Of a stretch of 64,000 nucleotides of DNA, positions 27,568 to 37,150 are shown one piece after another (the stretch's first letter is position 1; every line of letters starts with the position of its first letter). The stretch lies in contig CAJTYH010000003.1 in NCBI GenBank assembly GCA_910583675.1, forward strand, positions 62,001-126,000. Reading direction: 5' to 3'. Source of the stretch: an uncultured Muribaculaceae bacterium. Its GTDB lineage: Bacteria; Bacteroidota; Bacteroidia; Bacteroidales; Muribaculaceae. The notes beneath the pieces were generated by a model. That model saw only the letters and a program-made list of their open reading frames with translations. It made no database searches and was not told where the DNA came from. Both the position numbers and the translations under genes were made by a program.

Positions 27568-28839
27568 CTATTTCCCCCACCGCTGTCTTTGCAGTTCTGC
27601 AGCCCTTGCTTCGGCGGGATTGTCTGCCGGGTGCCAGTAACGGGCACCGTCGATGGCATCGGGAAGGAACTGCTGGCGCACGAAATGACCCGGGTAATCG
27701 TGGGCATACTTGTAGTCGGCACCGTATCCCATCTCTTTCATCAGCGATGTGGGAGCGTTGCGGATATGCAACGGGACGGGGAGATTGCCTGTCTGACGCA
27801 CTGCGGCCAATGCTGCGTCTATGGCCATGTATGCGGAGTTGCTTTTTGCCGAGGTGGCGAGGTAGATGGTGCATTCGGCCAATGGGATGCGTCCCTCAGG
27901 CATACCGATCTTCTTTATTACGTCGAAAGTGGCGTTGGCAAGCAGGATGGCGTTGGGATTGGCAAGCCCTATATCTTCCCCGGCAAGGATTACAAGCCGT
28001 CGGGCTATGAATTCCGGATCTTCCCCTCCCTCTATCATACGGGCAAGCCAGTAGATTGCAGCGTCTGGATCGCTGCCGCGAACGCTTTTTATGAAAGCCG
28101 AGATGATGTCGTAGTGCATCTCCCCCTGCTTGTCGTATGCCATCGGATTTTCCTGCAGACGTTCGGTGACGATCCGGTCGTTTATTGTCATGGGCTGTCC
28201 GATGGAGGTAGACTGTTGCAGGAGATCCAGAATGTTCAGCAACTTGCGGGCATCCCCTCCCGAGAAGCGGAACAGGGCGTCGGTTTCCTCTATCCTTACA
28301 TCGGCATCTTTCAGTATGGCATCCGTGCTTACGGCTCGTTCGAGCAGTTCGGTCAGTTCAGGCGCTTCAAGAGGCTTAAGGGTGTAGACCTGGGCACGTG
28401 ATAACAACGGCCTTATCACCTCGAAGGATGGATTTTCCGTAGTAGCTCCGATGAGGGTGACGGTGCCGTTTTCAACGGCACCGAGCAGACTGTCCTGCTG
28501 CGACTTGCTGAATCGGTGGATCTCATCAATGAACAGGATGGGACGGCCGGTAGAGAACATGCTCTGTGCGTCGGCCTTGCAACGCTCTATCACGTCGCGC
28601 ACGTCCTTTACCCCGGCGCTTACGGCGCTTAGGGTGTAGAATGGCGATTTGGTAGTATTTGCAATGATGCGTGCCAGAGTGGTCTTTCCCACTCCGGGAG
28701 GTCCCCAGAGTATGAACGAGCTTACGTTGCCTGTATCTATCATACTGCGCAGTACACTCCCTTCCCCGACCAGATGTCTCTGGCCGATGTAATCGTCAAG
28801 GGTTTGCGGGCGGAGTCTTTCAGCTAATGGAGCGAGCAT
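27568..28839 (-). CDS. rarA: Replication-associated recombination protein A (AAA+ ATPase)
   Basis: The 423-residue RarA/MgsA protein is a clamp-loader-like AAA+ ATPase that acts at stalled replication forks. It begins with the family pattern LAERLRPQTLDDYIGQ and has Walker A GPPGVGKTT (46-54), Walker B LFIDEIHRF, sensor 1 IGATTENPSF and the C-terminal tetramerisation region (GEDIGLANPNA, YLATSAKSN). Length is normal for the family. It lies downstream of fmt on the same strand with a 107-base gap. Confidence 0.97.
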   Translation of the reverse strand: MLAPLAERLRPQTLDDYIGQRHLVGEGSVLRSMIDTGNVSSFILWGPPGVGKTTLARIIANTTKSPFYTLSAVSAGVKDVRDVIERCKADAQSMFSTGRPILFIDEIHRFSKSQQDSLLGAVENGTVTLIGATTENPSFEVIRPLLSRAQVYTLKPLEAPELTELLERAVSTDAILKDADVRIEETDALFRFSGGDARKLLNILDLLQQSTSIGQPMTINDRIVTERLQENPMAYDKQGEMHYDIISAFIKSVRGSDPDAAIYWLARMIEGGEDPEFIARRLVILAGEDIGLANPNAILLANATFDVIKKIGMPEGRIPLAECTIYLATSAKSNSAYMAIDAALAAVRQTGNLPVPLHIRNAPTSLMKEMGYGADYKYAHDYPGHFVRQQFLPDAIDGARYWHPADNPAEARAAELQRQRWGK

Positions 28840-28946
28840 GGGAGGGATTGGGAAAATAGAAATTAAGAAAAGAAGAAATTGAGAAATAGGATGTAGCGTG
28901 CTTCCTTGGAACCATCCGGCCTTTCGCTTGTAGTTATTAGCAGTTG

Positions 28947-29921
28947 TTATTTGACTCGTGCAAGGGGATTGAGACGGGCGCCGCGCATGAAGGCATCTGC
29001 GGTCATGCGTTTCTTTCCGGCCGGCTGAAGCTCAAGTATCCTCAGCAGGTGTCCGTCGCCGCAGCACACTTTCATATCGTTGTTGTCAATGAAAAGTTCG
29101 CCGGGGAGTGAGGTTTCGGGACATATGCCACAAAGCTCTGTGGTGAAGATCTTTACCGGTAGTGCTTCTGTGGTTTCCTCTGAATGGATCTCGCTCCACG
29201 CTGCGGGGTAGGGGGAGAGACCTCTAACGAGATTGTGCACCTCAAGTGCGCTTTTGCTCCAGTCTATGCGGCATGTCTCCTTGAAGATCTTCGGTGCCGG
29301 TGTGGCAGTTTCCCCATTAAGCAGTTTTTCCTGCGGAATGGGATTAACATTGCCTTCTACGATGGCATCTACAGTCTTTAATGTGAGTTTCGCGCCAAGT
29401 TCCATCAGTTTGTCATGCACATCCCCAACGTTGTCGGTTGGCAGGATGGCGATACGTTCCTGATCAATGATGTCGCCGGTGTCAATTTCGTGCTTCAGGA
29501 AGAATGTGGTTACGCCGGTTTCGGTGTCACCGTTTATCACAGCCCAGTTTATCGGGGCTGCCCCACGGTAGCGGGGGAGGAGGGAGGCATGCAGGTTGAA
29601 TGTCCCGAGGCTCGGCATAGTCCATACCACTTCGGGAAGCATGCGGAATGCTATCACGATGAACAGATCTGCTTCAAGTGCACGCAGGTCGTTTACAAAC
29701 GTCTCGTCTTTAAGGCGCACGGGTTGCAGCAACGGTATGTCGTGGGCTACGGCATATTCCTTTACCGGCGAATGGTACATCTTATGCCCGCGTCCGGCGG
29801 GTTTGTCGGGCATCGTCACCGCAGCGACGATATTGTATCCGGCAGTAACGAGGGTGTCAAGGCTCGCCACGGCAAACTCGGGGGTTCCGAAGAATACTAT
29901 CCTTAAATCTTTTTTCTCCAT
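28947..29921 (-). CDS. fmt: Methionyl-tRNA formyltransferase
   Basis: This 324-residue enzyme formylates initiator Met-tRNA using 10-formyl-tetrahydrofolate. The N-terminal Rossmann-like domain begins RIVFFGTPEFAVASL. The catalytic set is present: Asn109 and His111 in FNLHASLLPRYRGAAPINW and Asp147 in HEIDTGDII. The C-terminal OB-fold domain starts near residue 205 (KIFKETCRIDWS). It lies 13 bases downstream of the pseudouridine synthase gene, so the two are probably cotranscribed. Confidence 0.97.
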   Translation of the reverse strand: MEKKDLRIVFFGTPEFAVASLDTLVTAGYNIVAAVTMPDKPAGRGHKMYHSPVKEYAVAHDIPLLQPVRLKDETFVNDLRALEADLFIVIAFRMLPEVVWTMPSLGTFNLHASLLPRYRGAAPINWAVINGDTETGVTTFFLKHEIDTGDIIDQERIAILPTDNVGDVHDKLMELGAKLTLKTVDAIVEGNVNPIPQEKLLNGETATPAPKIFKETCRIDWSKSALEVHNLVRGLSPYPAAWSEIHSEETTEALPVKIFTTELCGICPETSLPGELFIDNNDMKVCCGDGHLLRILELQPAGKKRMTADAFMRGARLNPLARVK

Positions 29922-29934
29922 CTTCTGTTCCTGT

Positions 29935-30651
29935 TTAGGTGGTGGGTGTCGTTGATGTTTGTCCGGCTGCCTGTTCCATCGCTTTCCATAGCGGATCCTC
30001 CGGGACGGGGGCGGTAAGGTCTATCTGTTGTTTGCTCACAGGATGAATGAATCTGATGTTGCGTGCCATAAGCGAGATGGAACCGTCGGGGTTGGAACGC
30101 TTGTCGCCATATTTGAGGTCGCCTTTTATCGGGCACCCGATAGCTGAAAGCTGCACCCTGATCTGGTGTTTCCTACCGGTCATAAGTTCAACTTCTATGA
30201 GGTGGTAACGCTCCGAGGAACCTGCGACGCGATAGCGTAGACGCGCTTCCTTGGCATCCTTCCGGGGTTGGAGCGATGCATATGACTTGTTGTTCTTCTC
30301 TGTGGAGGTGATGAAATGCCGTAGTTCGGCTTCCGGTTTTTCCGGCATGTTGCGGCTTATCGCCCAGTATGTCTTATGGATTTCGCCGTTGCGGAACATC
30401 TCATTCATGCGCGCAAGCGCCTTTGATGTCTTGGCGAATACGACAAGGCCTCCCACCGGTCTGTCAAGCCTGTGCACTACACCGCAGAATACATTGCCCG
30501 GTTTCGCATATTTTTCCTTGATGTGCCTTTTCAGGGCTTCCACCAACGGTTCATCGCCGGTCTTGTCCCCTTGCACTATCTCTCTGGGAAGTTTGTTTAC
30601 CACGATTATGTGGTTGTCTTCGTAGATTATCCGGTCGGCGAGTGGTTGCAT
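29935..30651 (-). CDS. RluA-family RNA pseudouridine synthase
   Basis: The 238-residue protein has the catalytic HRLDRPVGG motif (Asp63) and the downstream RKHQIRVQLSAIGCPI block of the RluA group. There is no S4 domain at the N-terminus, so it is the short single-domain form (RluC/D without S4, or TruC-like). It would isomerise uridine in rRNA or tRNA; the target base cannot be told from the sequence. It starts an apparent operon with fmt and follows a hairpin that separates it from the phosphohexomutase gene. Confidence 0.93.
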   Translation of the reverse strand: MQPLADRIIYEDNHIIVVNKLPREIVQGDKTGDEPLVEALKRHIKEKYAKPGNVFCGVVHRLDRPVGGLVVFAKTSKALARMNEMFRNGEIHKTYWAISRNMPEKPEAELRHFITSTEKNNKSYASLQPRKDAKEARLRYRVAGSSERYHLIEVELMTGRKHQIRVQLSAIGCPIKGDLKYGDKRSNPDGSISLMARNIRFIHPVSKQQIDLTAPVPEDPLWKAMEQAAGQTSTTPTT

Positions 30652-30671
30652 AGGTTGGTTGTTAGAGTGTT

Positions 30672-30718
30672 CAAATACCGGACACAGATATTTTCCTTAT
30701 CTCTGTATCCGGTATTTG
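30672..30718 (-). terminator. Hairpin after the phosphohexomutase gene
   Basis: An 11-bp perfect stem (30672-30682 with 30708-30718) continues as an imperfect inner stem. It lies 39 bases after the mutase stop on the minus strand. No T tract follows, so strength is uncertain. Confidence 0.55.
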
Positions 30719-30756
30719 ACGATGTATTATTCTGTTGTTGACGGTAGTTATCGTTG

Positions 30757-32505
30757 TTAGATGCCGAGTTCCTTCTTGATTACGTCAATTTTGGCGATAG
30801 CGGCATCGGTGGCTGCATGGTACTCGTTCTTGTCGGCCATCTTACCATGTACTTCGATGTAGAATTTGATCTTAGGCTCGGTGCCTGACGGACGGATGGA
30901 GACCTTTGTGCCATCAGCTGTGAAGAACTGGAGCACGTTGGAGGTCGTTGGGAAGTCCATTTTCTCTACCTTTCCGTTGCGCAGGTCGGTCATGTTCAGG
31001 TCGGAGTAGTCCTTCTTTACGATCACGGGGCTGCCGCCGAGTTCCTTGGGAGGATTGGCGCGGAATCCTTTCATCATGGCCACGATCTCTTCGGCACCTG
31101 TCTTGCCCGGACGTACCACGGAGATGCCCTCCTCACGTGAGAAACCGTATTTCACATAGATGTCCTGCAACATCTCCATGAAGCTCATGCCCTTGTCTTT
31201 TGCCCATGCCAGACATTCCGCCATGAGTGAGATGGCTGACACGGAGTCTTTGTCGCGTGCGAATTCCTCTGCCAGGAAGCCGTAGCTCTCCTCGCCGCCG
31301 CCGAGATAGCGGTTCACGCCTTCGTTGTCGCGGATTACGGCTGCGATCCATTTGAATCCGGTATAGCAGTCATACATGCGGATGTTGTTGGCATCGGCAA
31401 TGCTCTTGATGGTTTCCGTGGTGACGATGGTTTTTACAATGTATTCCTTGCCTGTAAGGCGTCCGAGTTCGGCATTGCGGTTCATCAGATAGTTCAGGAG
31501 AATCATTACTATCTGGTTGCCGTTCACGAGCACGTACTCTCCGTCGGTGTCGCGTATAACGCAACCGATACGGTCTGCATCAGGGTCTGAGGCTACAACG
31601 AGGTCTGCTTCCACCTCCTTGGCCTTGGCAACGGCCATGGCCATTGCTGAAGCGTTTTCAGGGTTGGGGGAATCAACGGTGGGGAAATCGCCGGAAGGGA
31701 TGTCCTGTTCCGGAACATGGATTATGTTGGTGAATCCGTAGTTCTTGAGCGATTCCGGAATCAGTTTTACTCCTGTACCGTGGATGGGGGTGTAGACGAT
31801 CTTGAGGTCGCTGTATTTCTTGTTGATCTCGGGACTGAGCGAAAGGGTCTTGATGGCATCCAGGTAGTCTTTGTCCATCTTGTCGCCTATTATCTCAATT
31901 AGGTCGGGATTACCCTTGAACTTGATTTCGCCTACGTTCTTGATCTTTTCGACGTGGTTGATGATGTTCACGTCATGCGGGGCGATGATCTGTGCGCCGT
32001 CAGCCCAATATGCTTTGTAGCCGTTGTACTCTTTGGGGTTGTGGGATGCGGTGATGTTCACGCCGCTCTGGCAACCGAGATGGCGTATGGCGAACGAAAG
32101 TTCAGGAGTGGGACGGAAACTGTCGAAGAGATATGCCTTGATGCCGTTGGCCGAGAAGATGTTGGCTACTATCTCAGCGAATTTGCGTGAATTGTTGCGC
32201 ACGTCGTGTCCTACTACCACTGAGATCTGGGGCATGTCGGTGAAAGCCTCCTTGAGGTAATTGGCCAGACCTTGGGTAGCGGCTCCTACGGTGTAGATGT
32301 TCATGCGGTTGGTGCCGGCTCCCATGATGCCGCGCAGACCGCCTGTGCCGAATTCAAGATCCTTGTAGAACGATTCGATAAGAAGGGTGGGATCCTCGGC
32401 ATCAAGCATCTGTTTGACTTCTGCACGGGTAGCTTCGTCATATTGGTCGGTAAGCCATACGAGGGCTTTCTCTTTTACGCTTTTAAGCAGTTCCTGATTG
32501 TCCAT
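30757..32505 (-). CDS. Phosphoglucomutase/phosphomannomutase
   Basis: The 582-residue alpha-D-phosphohexomutase interconverts sugar 1- and 6-phosphates. Four family motifs are present: the phosphoserine loop TASHNP (Ser154), metal-binding DPDADRIG (about 309-316), sugar-binding GGEESYGF and phosphate-binding RPSGTEPK. Length fits the Bacteroidetes/Firmicutes PgcA type rather than the 450-residue ManB/AlgC type. A near-perfect promoter (-33 CAAA and -7 CAAAGTTA on the plus strand) lies 75-106 bases upstream of the start. It is likely monocistronic, ended by the hairpin at 30672-30718. Confidence 0.95.
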   Translation of the reverse strand: MDNQELLKSVKEKALVWLTDQYDEATRAEVKQMLDAEDPTLLIESFYKDLEFGTGGLRGIMGAGTNRMNIYTVGAATQGLANYLKEAFTDMPQISVVVGHDVRNNSRKFAEIVANIFSANGIKAYLFDSFRPTPELSFAIRHLGCQSGVNITASHNPKEYNGYKAYWADGAQIIAPHDVNIINHVEKIKNVGEIKFKGNPDLIEIIGDKMDKDYLDAIKTLSLSPEINKKYSDLKIVYTPIHGTGVKLIPESLKNYGFTNIIHVPEQDIPSGDFPTVDSPNPENASAMAMAVAKAKEVEADLVVASDPDADRIGCVIRDTDGEYVLVNGNQIVMILLNYLMNRNAELGRLTGKEYIVKTIVTTETIKSIADANNIRMYDCYTGFKWIAAVIRDNEGVNRYLGGGEESYGFLAEEFARDKDSVSAISLMAECLAWAKDKGMSFMEMLQDIYVKYGFSREEGISVVRPGKTGAEEIVAMMKGFRANPPKELGGSPVIVKKDYSDLNMTDLRNGKVEKMDFPTTSNVLQFFTADGTKVSIRPSGTEPKIKFYIEVHGKMADKNEYHAATDAAIAKIDVIKKELGI

Positions 32506-32579
32506 TATAATATATGGGATTAAGTTGTTTCAGAATATTGTTCGTTCCGGAGTCGTGCGACTTTCCGTAAGTATTCACG

Positions 32580-32611
32580 CAAAGTTATTGAATAATAGTA
32601 GAATCTCCAAA
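32580..32611 (-). promoter_or_regulatory. Complete promoter of the phosphohexomutase gene
   Basis: On the minus strand this reads TTTG (32608-32611), a 20-base spacer, then TAACTTTG (32580-32587). Both elements and the spacing match the Bacteroidales vegetative consensus. The leader would be about 70 bases. Confidence 0.75.
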
Positions 32612-32699
32612 TGTTTTAGGTTAATTGTATTAAAACCGTTAAAGGTGCTATTGCATTGACAGGGCGTGGGATTGCTTCCGGTACGATGATGAAACATTT

Positions 32700-32741
32700 A
32701 CAGTGCCCCGGAAGTTCAATCTGAAATATCCGGGGCACTGT
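32700..32741 (-). terminator. Hairpin after the DUF3332 gene
   Basis: A perfect 13-bp GC-rich stem (32700-32712 with 32729-32741) encloses a 16-base loop, 27 bases after the DUF3332 stop. The tail on the minus strand is only moderately T-rich. Confidence 0.65.
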
Positions 32742-32768
32742 TAAATATGATTTATATATCAGCTGTCT

Positions 32769-33320
32769 TTAGCGGCAAGCCCATATGCCGGCCACCGCGC
32801 TTTCGCGGTAGGCCATTAGACCCTCCTGGCTTAGTTCCACGTTGGAGTATGTGCCGTCGGCATTGATCATGTTTACGTGGGTGTCGTCAACGAATGTCAT
32901 GAATTTCACTGTGCGGTCGTTGGCGGTCACGCTCCAGCTTTTTTCTTCCTGGTCAAAGTCAAGGCGCACTACAGTGCCGTCGTTCTTTGAGGTGATCGTA
33001 TATCCTTTTCCGTCGCAATCTACAAGGTATTCACCGTCATGACCTTTGATCACCTTTGTACCCATTGCCACAGGATTGCTGCCGCTCCAGAACTCCACCG
33101 AGTTAAGGACGAGAAGGTCGGCCACGGATGTGACTTCATATACCGGTATGACCCAGAATGCGAAGAACACCAGTTCGTTAAGGAACTTGTTGCCGATCTG
33201 GTTGTTCCAGGACAGCAACTTGTTTGTCAAGGCAAAGCTGCCGATGCACGAAGTGAACATCATGGAGCCGGCGAGCGCTATCGCCACTCCCACTGAAAGA
33301 TATTTTTTTCTCATATCCAA
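32769..33320 (-). CDS. DUF3332 domain lipoprotein
   Basis: The 183-residue protein resembles DUF3332 family members: a hydrophobic N-terminus, then IGSFALTNKLLSWNNQIGNKF split around a short loop, and a hydrophobic FFAFWVIPVYEVTSVADLLVLNSVEFWSG core that is very characteristic. A lipobox-like MFTSC (Cys25) suggests lipid attachment. The C-terminal half is small beta-strands (KGYTITSKNDGTVVRL). The family has no assigned biochemical role. MRKKYL two residues inside could be the true start. It stands alone between terminator-like hairpins. Confidence 0.85.
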   Translation of the reverse strand: MDMRKKYLSVGVAIALAGSMMFTSCIGSFALTNKLLSWNNQIGNKFLNELVFFAFWVIPVYEVTSVADLLVLNSVEFWSGSNPVAMGTKVIKGHDGEYLVDCDGKGYTITSKNDGTVVRLDFDQEEKSWSVTANDRTVKFMTFVDDTHVNMINADGTYSNVELSQEGLMAYRESAVAGIWACR

Positions 33321-33408
33321 AGTTTTGAAACGTTTTTCCCTTTAGGGACTATTTGATTGTGATATTTTTAAGATATTTGATTCCCGGTGGCAAGCTGTCG
33401 GTCAAGGC

Positions 33409-34842
33409 CTAAGTCTGGGGGATCTTTTGCTTCAGTTTGTCATAGAACGACATGACGTTGCGCACATATGCCACGGTCTCTCGTCCTCGGAAATACCCCG
33501 CACGGCATACCGGATCCGAATAATATTCGGGGTTTGCCTTCATCAGCAACGCTTGTTCCACATTGCCGCTCCAGACTTGTGGATTTTTGCCATATTTCTT
33601 TGCAAGGGCTATGGCATCGTAGATGTGCGCTATGCCGGAGTTGTAGGCGGCGACTACGAATTTCAGCCGTTCTTGAGGATCGCTTACACGTTTTGAGAGA
33701 GATTTGTCAAGGTCGGCAAGTATGCGCCCCGCCGTCTCTATGTTTGCTTTCGGGTTTGACATTTTTGAAGTGGGAAGTCCGTAGGCGCGTGCTGTACGTG
33801 GCATTATCTGCATTATGCCGCGTGCACCTGCCCATGACACGCTCGTGCTGTCGAAATGGCTCTCATGGAATCCCTGTGCGGCCATAAGTCTCCAGTCCAT
33901 GCCCGATTTCTTGCCTGATTCACGGAAGAGGTTATCAAACGGCGAGACATATCCCTTTGAAATGTCAAGCGTGAAAGTACCGTCATCGTTTTTGGCCCTT
34001 TCGAAATAGCGTTTGAGAAGTTCTGCCTGTTTGCGGCGCGGTGTCTCCTGGGCGAAATAGTTGTCGATGCTGTCCGCAAGCCATCTGTTGCCCAAGGCGA
34101 CTGCCCATCGTGATTGCTGCGGGAAGCTGAGCGGTAGGGATATGTCAAGGTCGCGATGGTAGGTCTTGTTGATGCGGGCAATGTCGTCATCCACCACTGT
34201 GAGCGGTATCTGGCCTTCCGACACCATGTCTATGAGATCTTCCGTGATTAGGGTGTCGCGGTCTATGACGTGGATGTGGATGCCTCCTCCGAGTTCCTCG
34301 TTCAGGTTTTCAAGGCGATACTGGTACTTCGATTCTGCCTCTACGTATATGTGTTCGCCTACGAGGTCGGTAACGTCGGTGATAAGGCGCCTTTTCCCTT
34401 TCTTTGGCTGCACCAGTACCTGGTGGGTGAAATTCTCGGGGCCGCAATGCAGCACTTTCTTGCGGAATTCCGCCGTTACAGGCACCTCATATGCAAGAAG
34501 GTCAACAACTCCCGAGTCAAGCATCTCGATCATTTTCTGTAGCGATGGCGCGACAACCAGTTGCACCTCCATCCCTTTATCGGCAGCCATTTGCTTGAGC
34601 AAGGAGTAGTCGTATCCCATCGGCTCATCTCGGTATATGAAATATGAAGTGGGACTGTAGAGTGTGGCCACACGGATGGTATCAGGCATTGGATACTCCT
34701 TTGCAGTTTCCGAGGTTTGCGGTTTCTTTCCCTGACAGGCTGCTATGCAGATCACGACAAGCAGACAAAGCATGACCGGCAGCCATGCCTGATGCCCCGG
34801 AGTGGGGATCTCTTGTCTCGTTGTGTCGTGATCCAGATTCAA
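33409..34842 (-). CDS. mltF: MltF-like membrane-bound lytic murein transglycosylase
   Basis: The 477-residue protein combines a solute-binding-like domain (residues about 50-275, TIRVATLYSPTSYFIYRDEP, GYDYSLLKQMA) with a C-terminal SLT lysozyme-fold domain (about 310-460). The catalytic Glu is in QGFHESHFD (about 325), followed by GARGIMQIMPRTA and YNSGIAHI. A lipobox at IAAC (about residue 36) indicates an outer-membrane lipoprotein. It cleaves peptidoglycan glycan strands to 1,6-anhydromuropeptides. A terminator lies between it and purM, so it may have its own promoter. Confidence 0.93.
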   Translation of the reverse strand: MNLDHDTTRQEIPTPGHQAWLPVMLCLLVVICIAACQGKKPQTSETAKEYPMPDTIRVATLYSPTSYFIYRDEPMGYDYSLLKQMAADKGMEVQLVVAPSLQKMIEMLDSGVVDLLAYEVPVTAEFRKKVLHCGPENFTHQVLVQPKKGKRRLITDVTDLVGEHIYVEAESKYQYRLENLNEELGGGIHIHVIDRDTLITEDLIDMVSEGQIPLTVVDDDIARINKTYHRDLDISLPLSFPQQSRWAVALGNRWLADSIDNYFAQETPRRKQAELLKRYFERAKNDDGTFTLDISKGYVSPFDNLFRESGKKSGMDWRLMAAQGFHESHFDSTSVSWAGARGIMQIMPRTARAYGLPTSKMSNPKANIETAGRILADLDKSLSKRVSDPQERLKFVVAAYNSGIAHIYDAIALAKKYGKNPQVWSGNVEQALLMKANPEYYSDPVCRAGYFRGRETVAYVRNVMSFYDKLKQKIPQT

Positions 34843-34860
34843 GCGAAAGAATTTATCAAG

Positions 34861-34914
34861 AAAAAACGACGCAACCCCGCGTCTTCCCCTATAACAACTG
34901 AAGGCACGGGGTTG
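34861..34914 (-). terminator. Rho-independent terminator after purM
   Basis: CAACCCCG (34872-34879) pairs with CGGGGTTG (34907-34914), with an inner CTTC/GAAG extension. On the minus strand the hairpin is followed after five bases by a T6 run. Confidence 0.7.
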
Positions 34915-34932
34915 GTTCAGTCCTCTTGTAGA

Positions 34933-36102
34933 TCAATACGTGAATTTGCCATACTCGGAGGTTATCGTGAGGCGGTTGCTCTCACTGTCCTCCACTCGTC
35001 CGATCACCCTGGCATCTATGCCGAAGCTGCGGGATATGTCAATCGCTTGCTGTGCCTTTGATGCCGGAAGGTAGATCTCCATGCGGTGTCCCATGTTGAA
35101 TACCTTGTACATCTCTGCCCAGTCCGTGCCGGATTGTTCGCGAATAAGGCGGAAGAGGGGGGGTATGGGGAACATGTTGTCCTTTATCACATGCTTATTT
35201 TCCACGAAGTGCATCACCTTGGTCTGTGCCCCTCCGGTGCAATGTACCATGCCATGGATCTCGGGGCGCATTTCCTCAAGCAGCTTTTTTATTACCGGGG
35301 CATAGGTGCGCGTAGGGGAAAGCACGAGCTTTCCTGCGGTGAGCGGGGCATCTTCCACGGTGTCGGTCAATCCTTTTGCTCCACTGTAGATGAGTTCGCG
35401 TGGGATTGCCGCGTCAAATGTCTCAGGATATTTGTCGGCTACGGTGCGGTTGAACACGTCATGGCGTGCCGAGGTAAGCCCGTTGCTACCCATCCCACCG
35501 TTGTATTCGGTCTCGTATGTGGCTTGCCCGAATGAAGCCAGACCTACAATGACATCGCCGTCGGATATGTCGGCATTGTTTATTACGTCTGCACGGCGCA
35601 TGCGGGTAGTGACGGTGGAGTCCACGATTATCGTGCGGACGAGGTCGCCGACATCGGCTGTTTCGCCGCCGGTGCCATAGATCTCTACCCCGTATCCGCG
35701 CATGGTTTCAAGCAGTTCCTCCGTACCGTTGATTATGGCGGCTATGACTTCGCCGGGTATCAGGCGTTTGTTGCGGCCTATGGTGGAAGACACGAGCATG
35801 CGGCTCGTGGCACCCACGCACAGGAGATCGTCCACATTCATTATCAGAGCGTCCTGTGCGATCCCTTTCCAGACTCCCAGGTCGCCGGTCTCTTTCCAAT
35901 ATGCATAGGCGAGCGACGATTTTGTACCGGCGCCATCGGCATGCATTATGTTGCACCACTCGGGATCTCCTCCCAGTATGTCGGGTATGATCTTGCAGAA
36001 AGCCTTCGGGAAAATGCCTTTGTCGACATTCTTTATTGCCGCGTGTACATCTTCTTTGGCAGCGGATACTCCGCGCAGGTCGTAACGTTGTGATGATGCC
36101 AT
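34933..36102 (-). CDS. purM: Phosphoribosylformylglycinamidine cyclo-ligase (AIR synthase)
   Basis: The 389-residue protein matches the AIR synthase family: YDLRGVSAAKEDVH start, HADGAGTKSSLAY (nucleotide-binding DGxGTK), an IVNMNVDDL-equivalent ALIMNVDDLLCVGAT, IYGTGGETADVGDLV, and the C-terminal HCTGGAQTKVMHF. It catalyses ATP-dependent ring closure of FGAM to AIR in purine synthesis. It is longer than E. coli PurM (345 residues) and lacks the usual N-terminal YxxAGVD wording, as in the Bacteroidetes version. It lies 73 bases after cdsA. A different AIR-synthase-like kinase is a less likely alternative. Confidence 0.9.
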   Translation of the reverse strand: MASSQRYDLRGVSAAKEDVHAAIKNVDKGIFPKAFCKIIPDILGGDPEWCNIMHADGAGTKSSLAYAYWKETGDLGVWKGIAQDALIMNVDDLLCVGATSRMLVSSTIGRNKRLIPGEVIAAIINGTEELLETMRGYGVEIYGTGGETADVGDLVRTIIVDSTVTTRMRRADVINNADISDGDVIVGLASFGQATYETEYNGGMGSNGLTSARHDVFNRTVADKYPETFDAAIPRELIYSGAKGLTDTVEDAPLTAGKLVLSPTRTYAPVIKKLLEEMRPEIHGMVHCTGGAQTKVMHFVENKHVIKDNMFPIPPLFRLIREQSGTDWAEMYKVFNMGHRMEIYLPASKAQQAIDISRSFGIDARVIGRVEDSESNRLTITSEYGKFTY

Positions 36103-36175
36103 TGGAATTTATGTAAGTATGTGATTGTTTATGCTGTATGAAAAGAGGTGACAGGTGTTAGATCAGGCCTTTTGG

Positions 36176-37015
36176 TCAACCGAACCAGTTGACGCCTACT
36201 AGATATAACAATAGTGCCGGGGTGACGAGTAGGAGGGAATCTATGCGGTCGAGGATCCCCCCGTGCCCGGGAAGCAGGCTGCCTGAATCCTTAACCCCGA
36301 GAGAGCGTTTGATAAGGGATTCGACCAGATCTCCCCATGTGCCGAATACGCACACTACGGCTCCCATGCCCAGAAGTTGCCACAGGTTCAGGTAGCCGAA
36401 TACTCCGTTTCCGTAGAAGTAGAAGAAAGCCGATGCTGCGAGGCAGAAGAGGAGGCCGCCGAAAAATCCTTCCCATGATTTTTTCGGTGATATGCGTTCG
36501 AACAGTTTATGCCGTCCCATAAGGGAACCTACACAGAATGCTCCCGTGTCGCTTAGCCATATGAGGATGAACATGGCCAGGAGTACGTACATTCCATAGC
36601 GGGAATACATGTAGCTTAGCAATCCAAGCGGCATGATTACATATATCTGTCCCATCAGCGAATGCGCAAGGTGCGTAAGCGGATTTCCGTCTTGGACATA
36701 CAGCTGGCTTACGAAACGCAATATGAAGTATGCCAGATATAAGACAAGAAAAAATACTGTGGAGGAGGCGTATGCCATATATGCGGCCGGAACAGGAGAC
36801 ATGGCTGTAAGGAACATGGCTCCTCCGATGAGATCAAGAAGACGGGTGGTATTTGAAACGAAGTTCTTGTTTGATATACGTATGAATTCATTCAGACCGA
36901 GAATGCCGAACAGCATGGTAAGGCCCCAGAAGAACCATCCTCCCATGAGCACCGCACCTACGATCACCGCTACATACAGTACGCCGGTGATCAGGCGCGT
37001 AAGTACATTTTTCAT
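36176..37015 (-). CDS. cdsA: Phosphatidate cytidylyltransferase
   Basis: This polytopic enzyme makes CDP-diacylglycerol from CTP and phosphatidic acid. From MKNVLTR (37015) it has 279 residues with about eight hydrophobic helices. The CdsA signature is intact near the C-terminus (GDLVESLIKRSLGVKDSG and PGHGGILDRIDS), preceded by ISPKKSWEGFFGG. An upstream in-frame ATG (37066) would add 17 residues unlike the family, so the inner start is preferred. purM follows 73 bases downstream. Confidence 0.95.
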   Translation of the reverse strand: MKNVLTRLITGVLYVAVIVGAVLMGGWFFWGLTMLFGILGLNEFIRISNKNFVSNTTRLLDLIGGAMFLTAMSPVPAAYMAYASSTVFFLVLYLAYFILRFVSQLYVQDGNPLTHLAHSLMGQIYVIMPLGLLSYMYSRYGMYVLLAMFILIWLSDTGAFCVGSLMGRHKLFERISPKKSWEGFFGGLLFCLAASAFFYFYGNGVFGYLNLWQLLGMGAVVCVFGTWGDLVESLIKRSLGVKDSGSLLPGHGGILDRIDSLLLVTPALLLYLVGVNWFG

Positions 37016-37103
37016 ATGCGAAAAAGTTTGGATATTAATGCTTTGAAACGTGTATGGAGTGATCACGCAAGGAGATCCTGTGCCGTACGCTCCTTTGAGA
37101 TAA

Positions 37104-37111
37104 CAAATTTA
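37104..37111 (-). promoter_or_regulatory. -7 promoter box of cdsA
   Basis: CAAATTTA on the plus strand equals TAAATTTG on the coding strand. The -33 element is weak (CAA at 37134-37136, 22-base spacer). Confidence 0.45.
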
Positions 37112-37150
37112 GGCATTTATTTCCAATCACATGCAAGGTTTGGGTAAAAA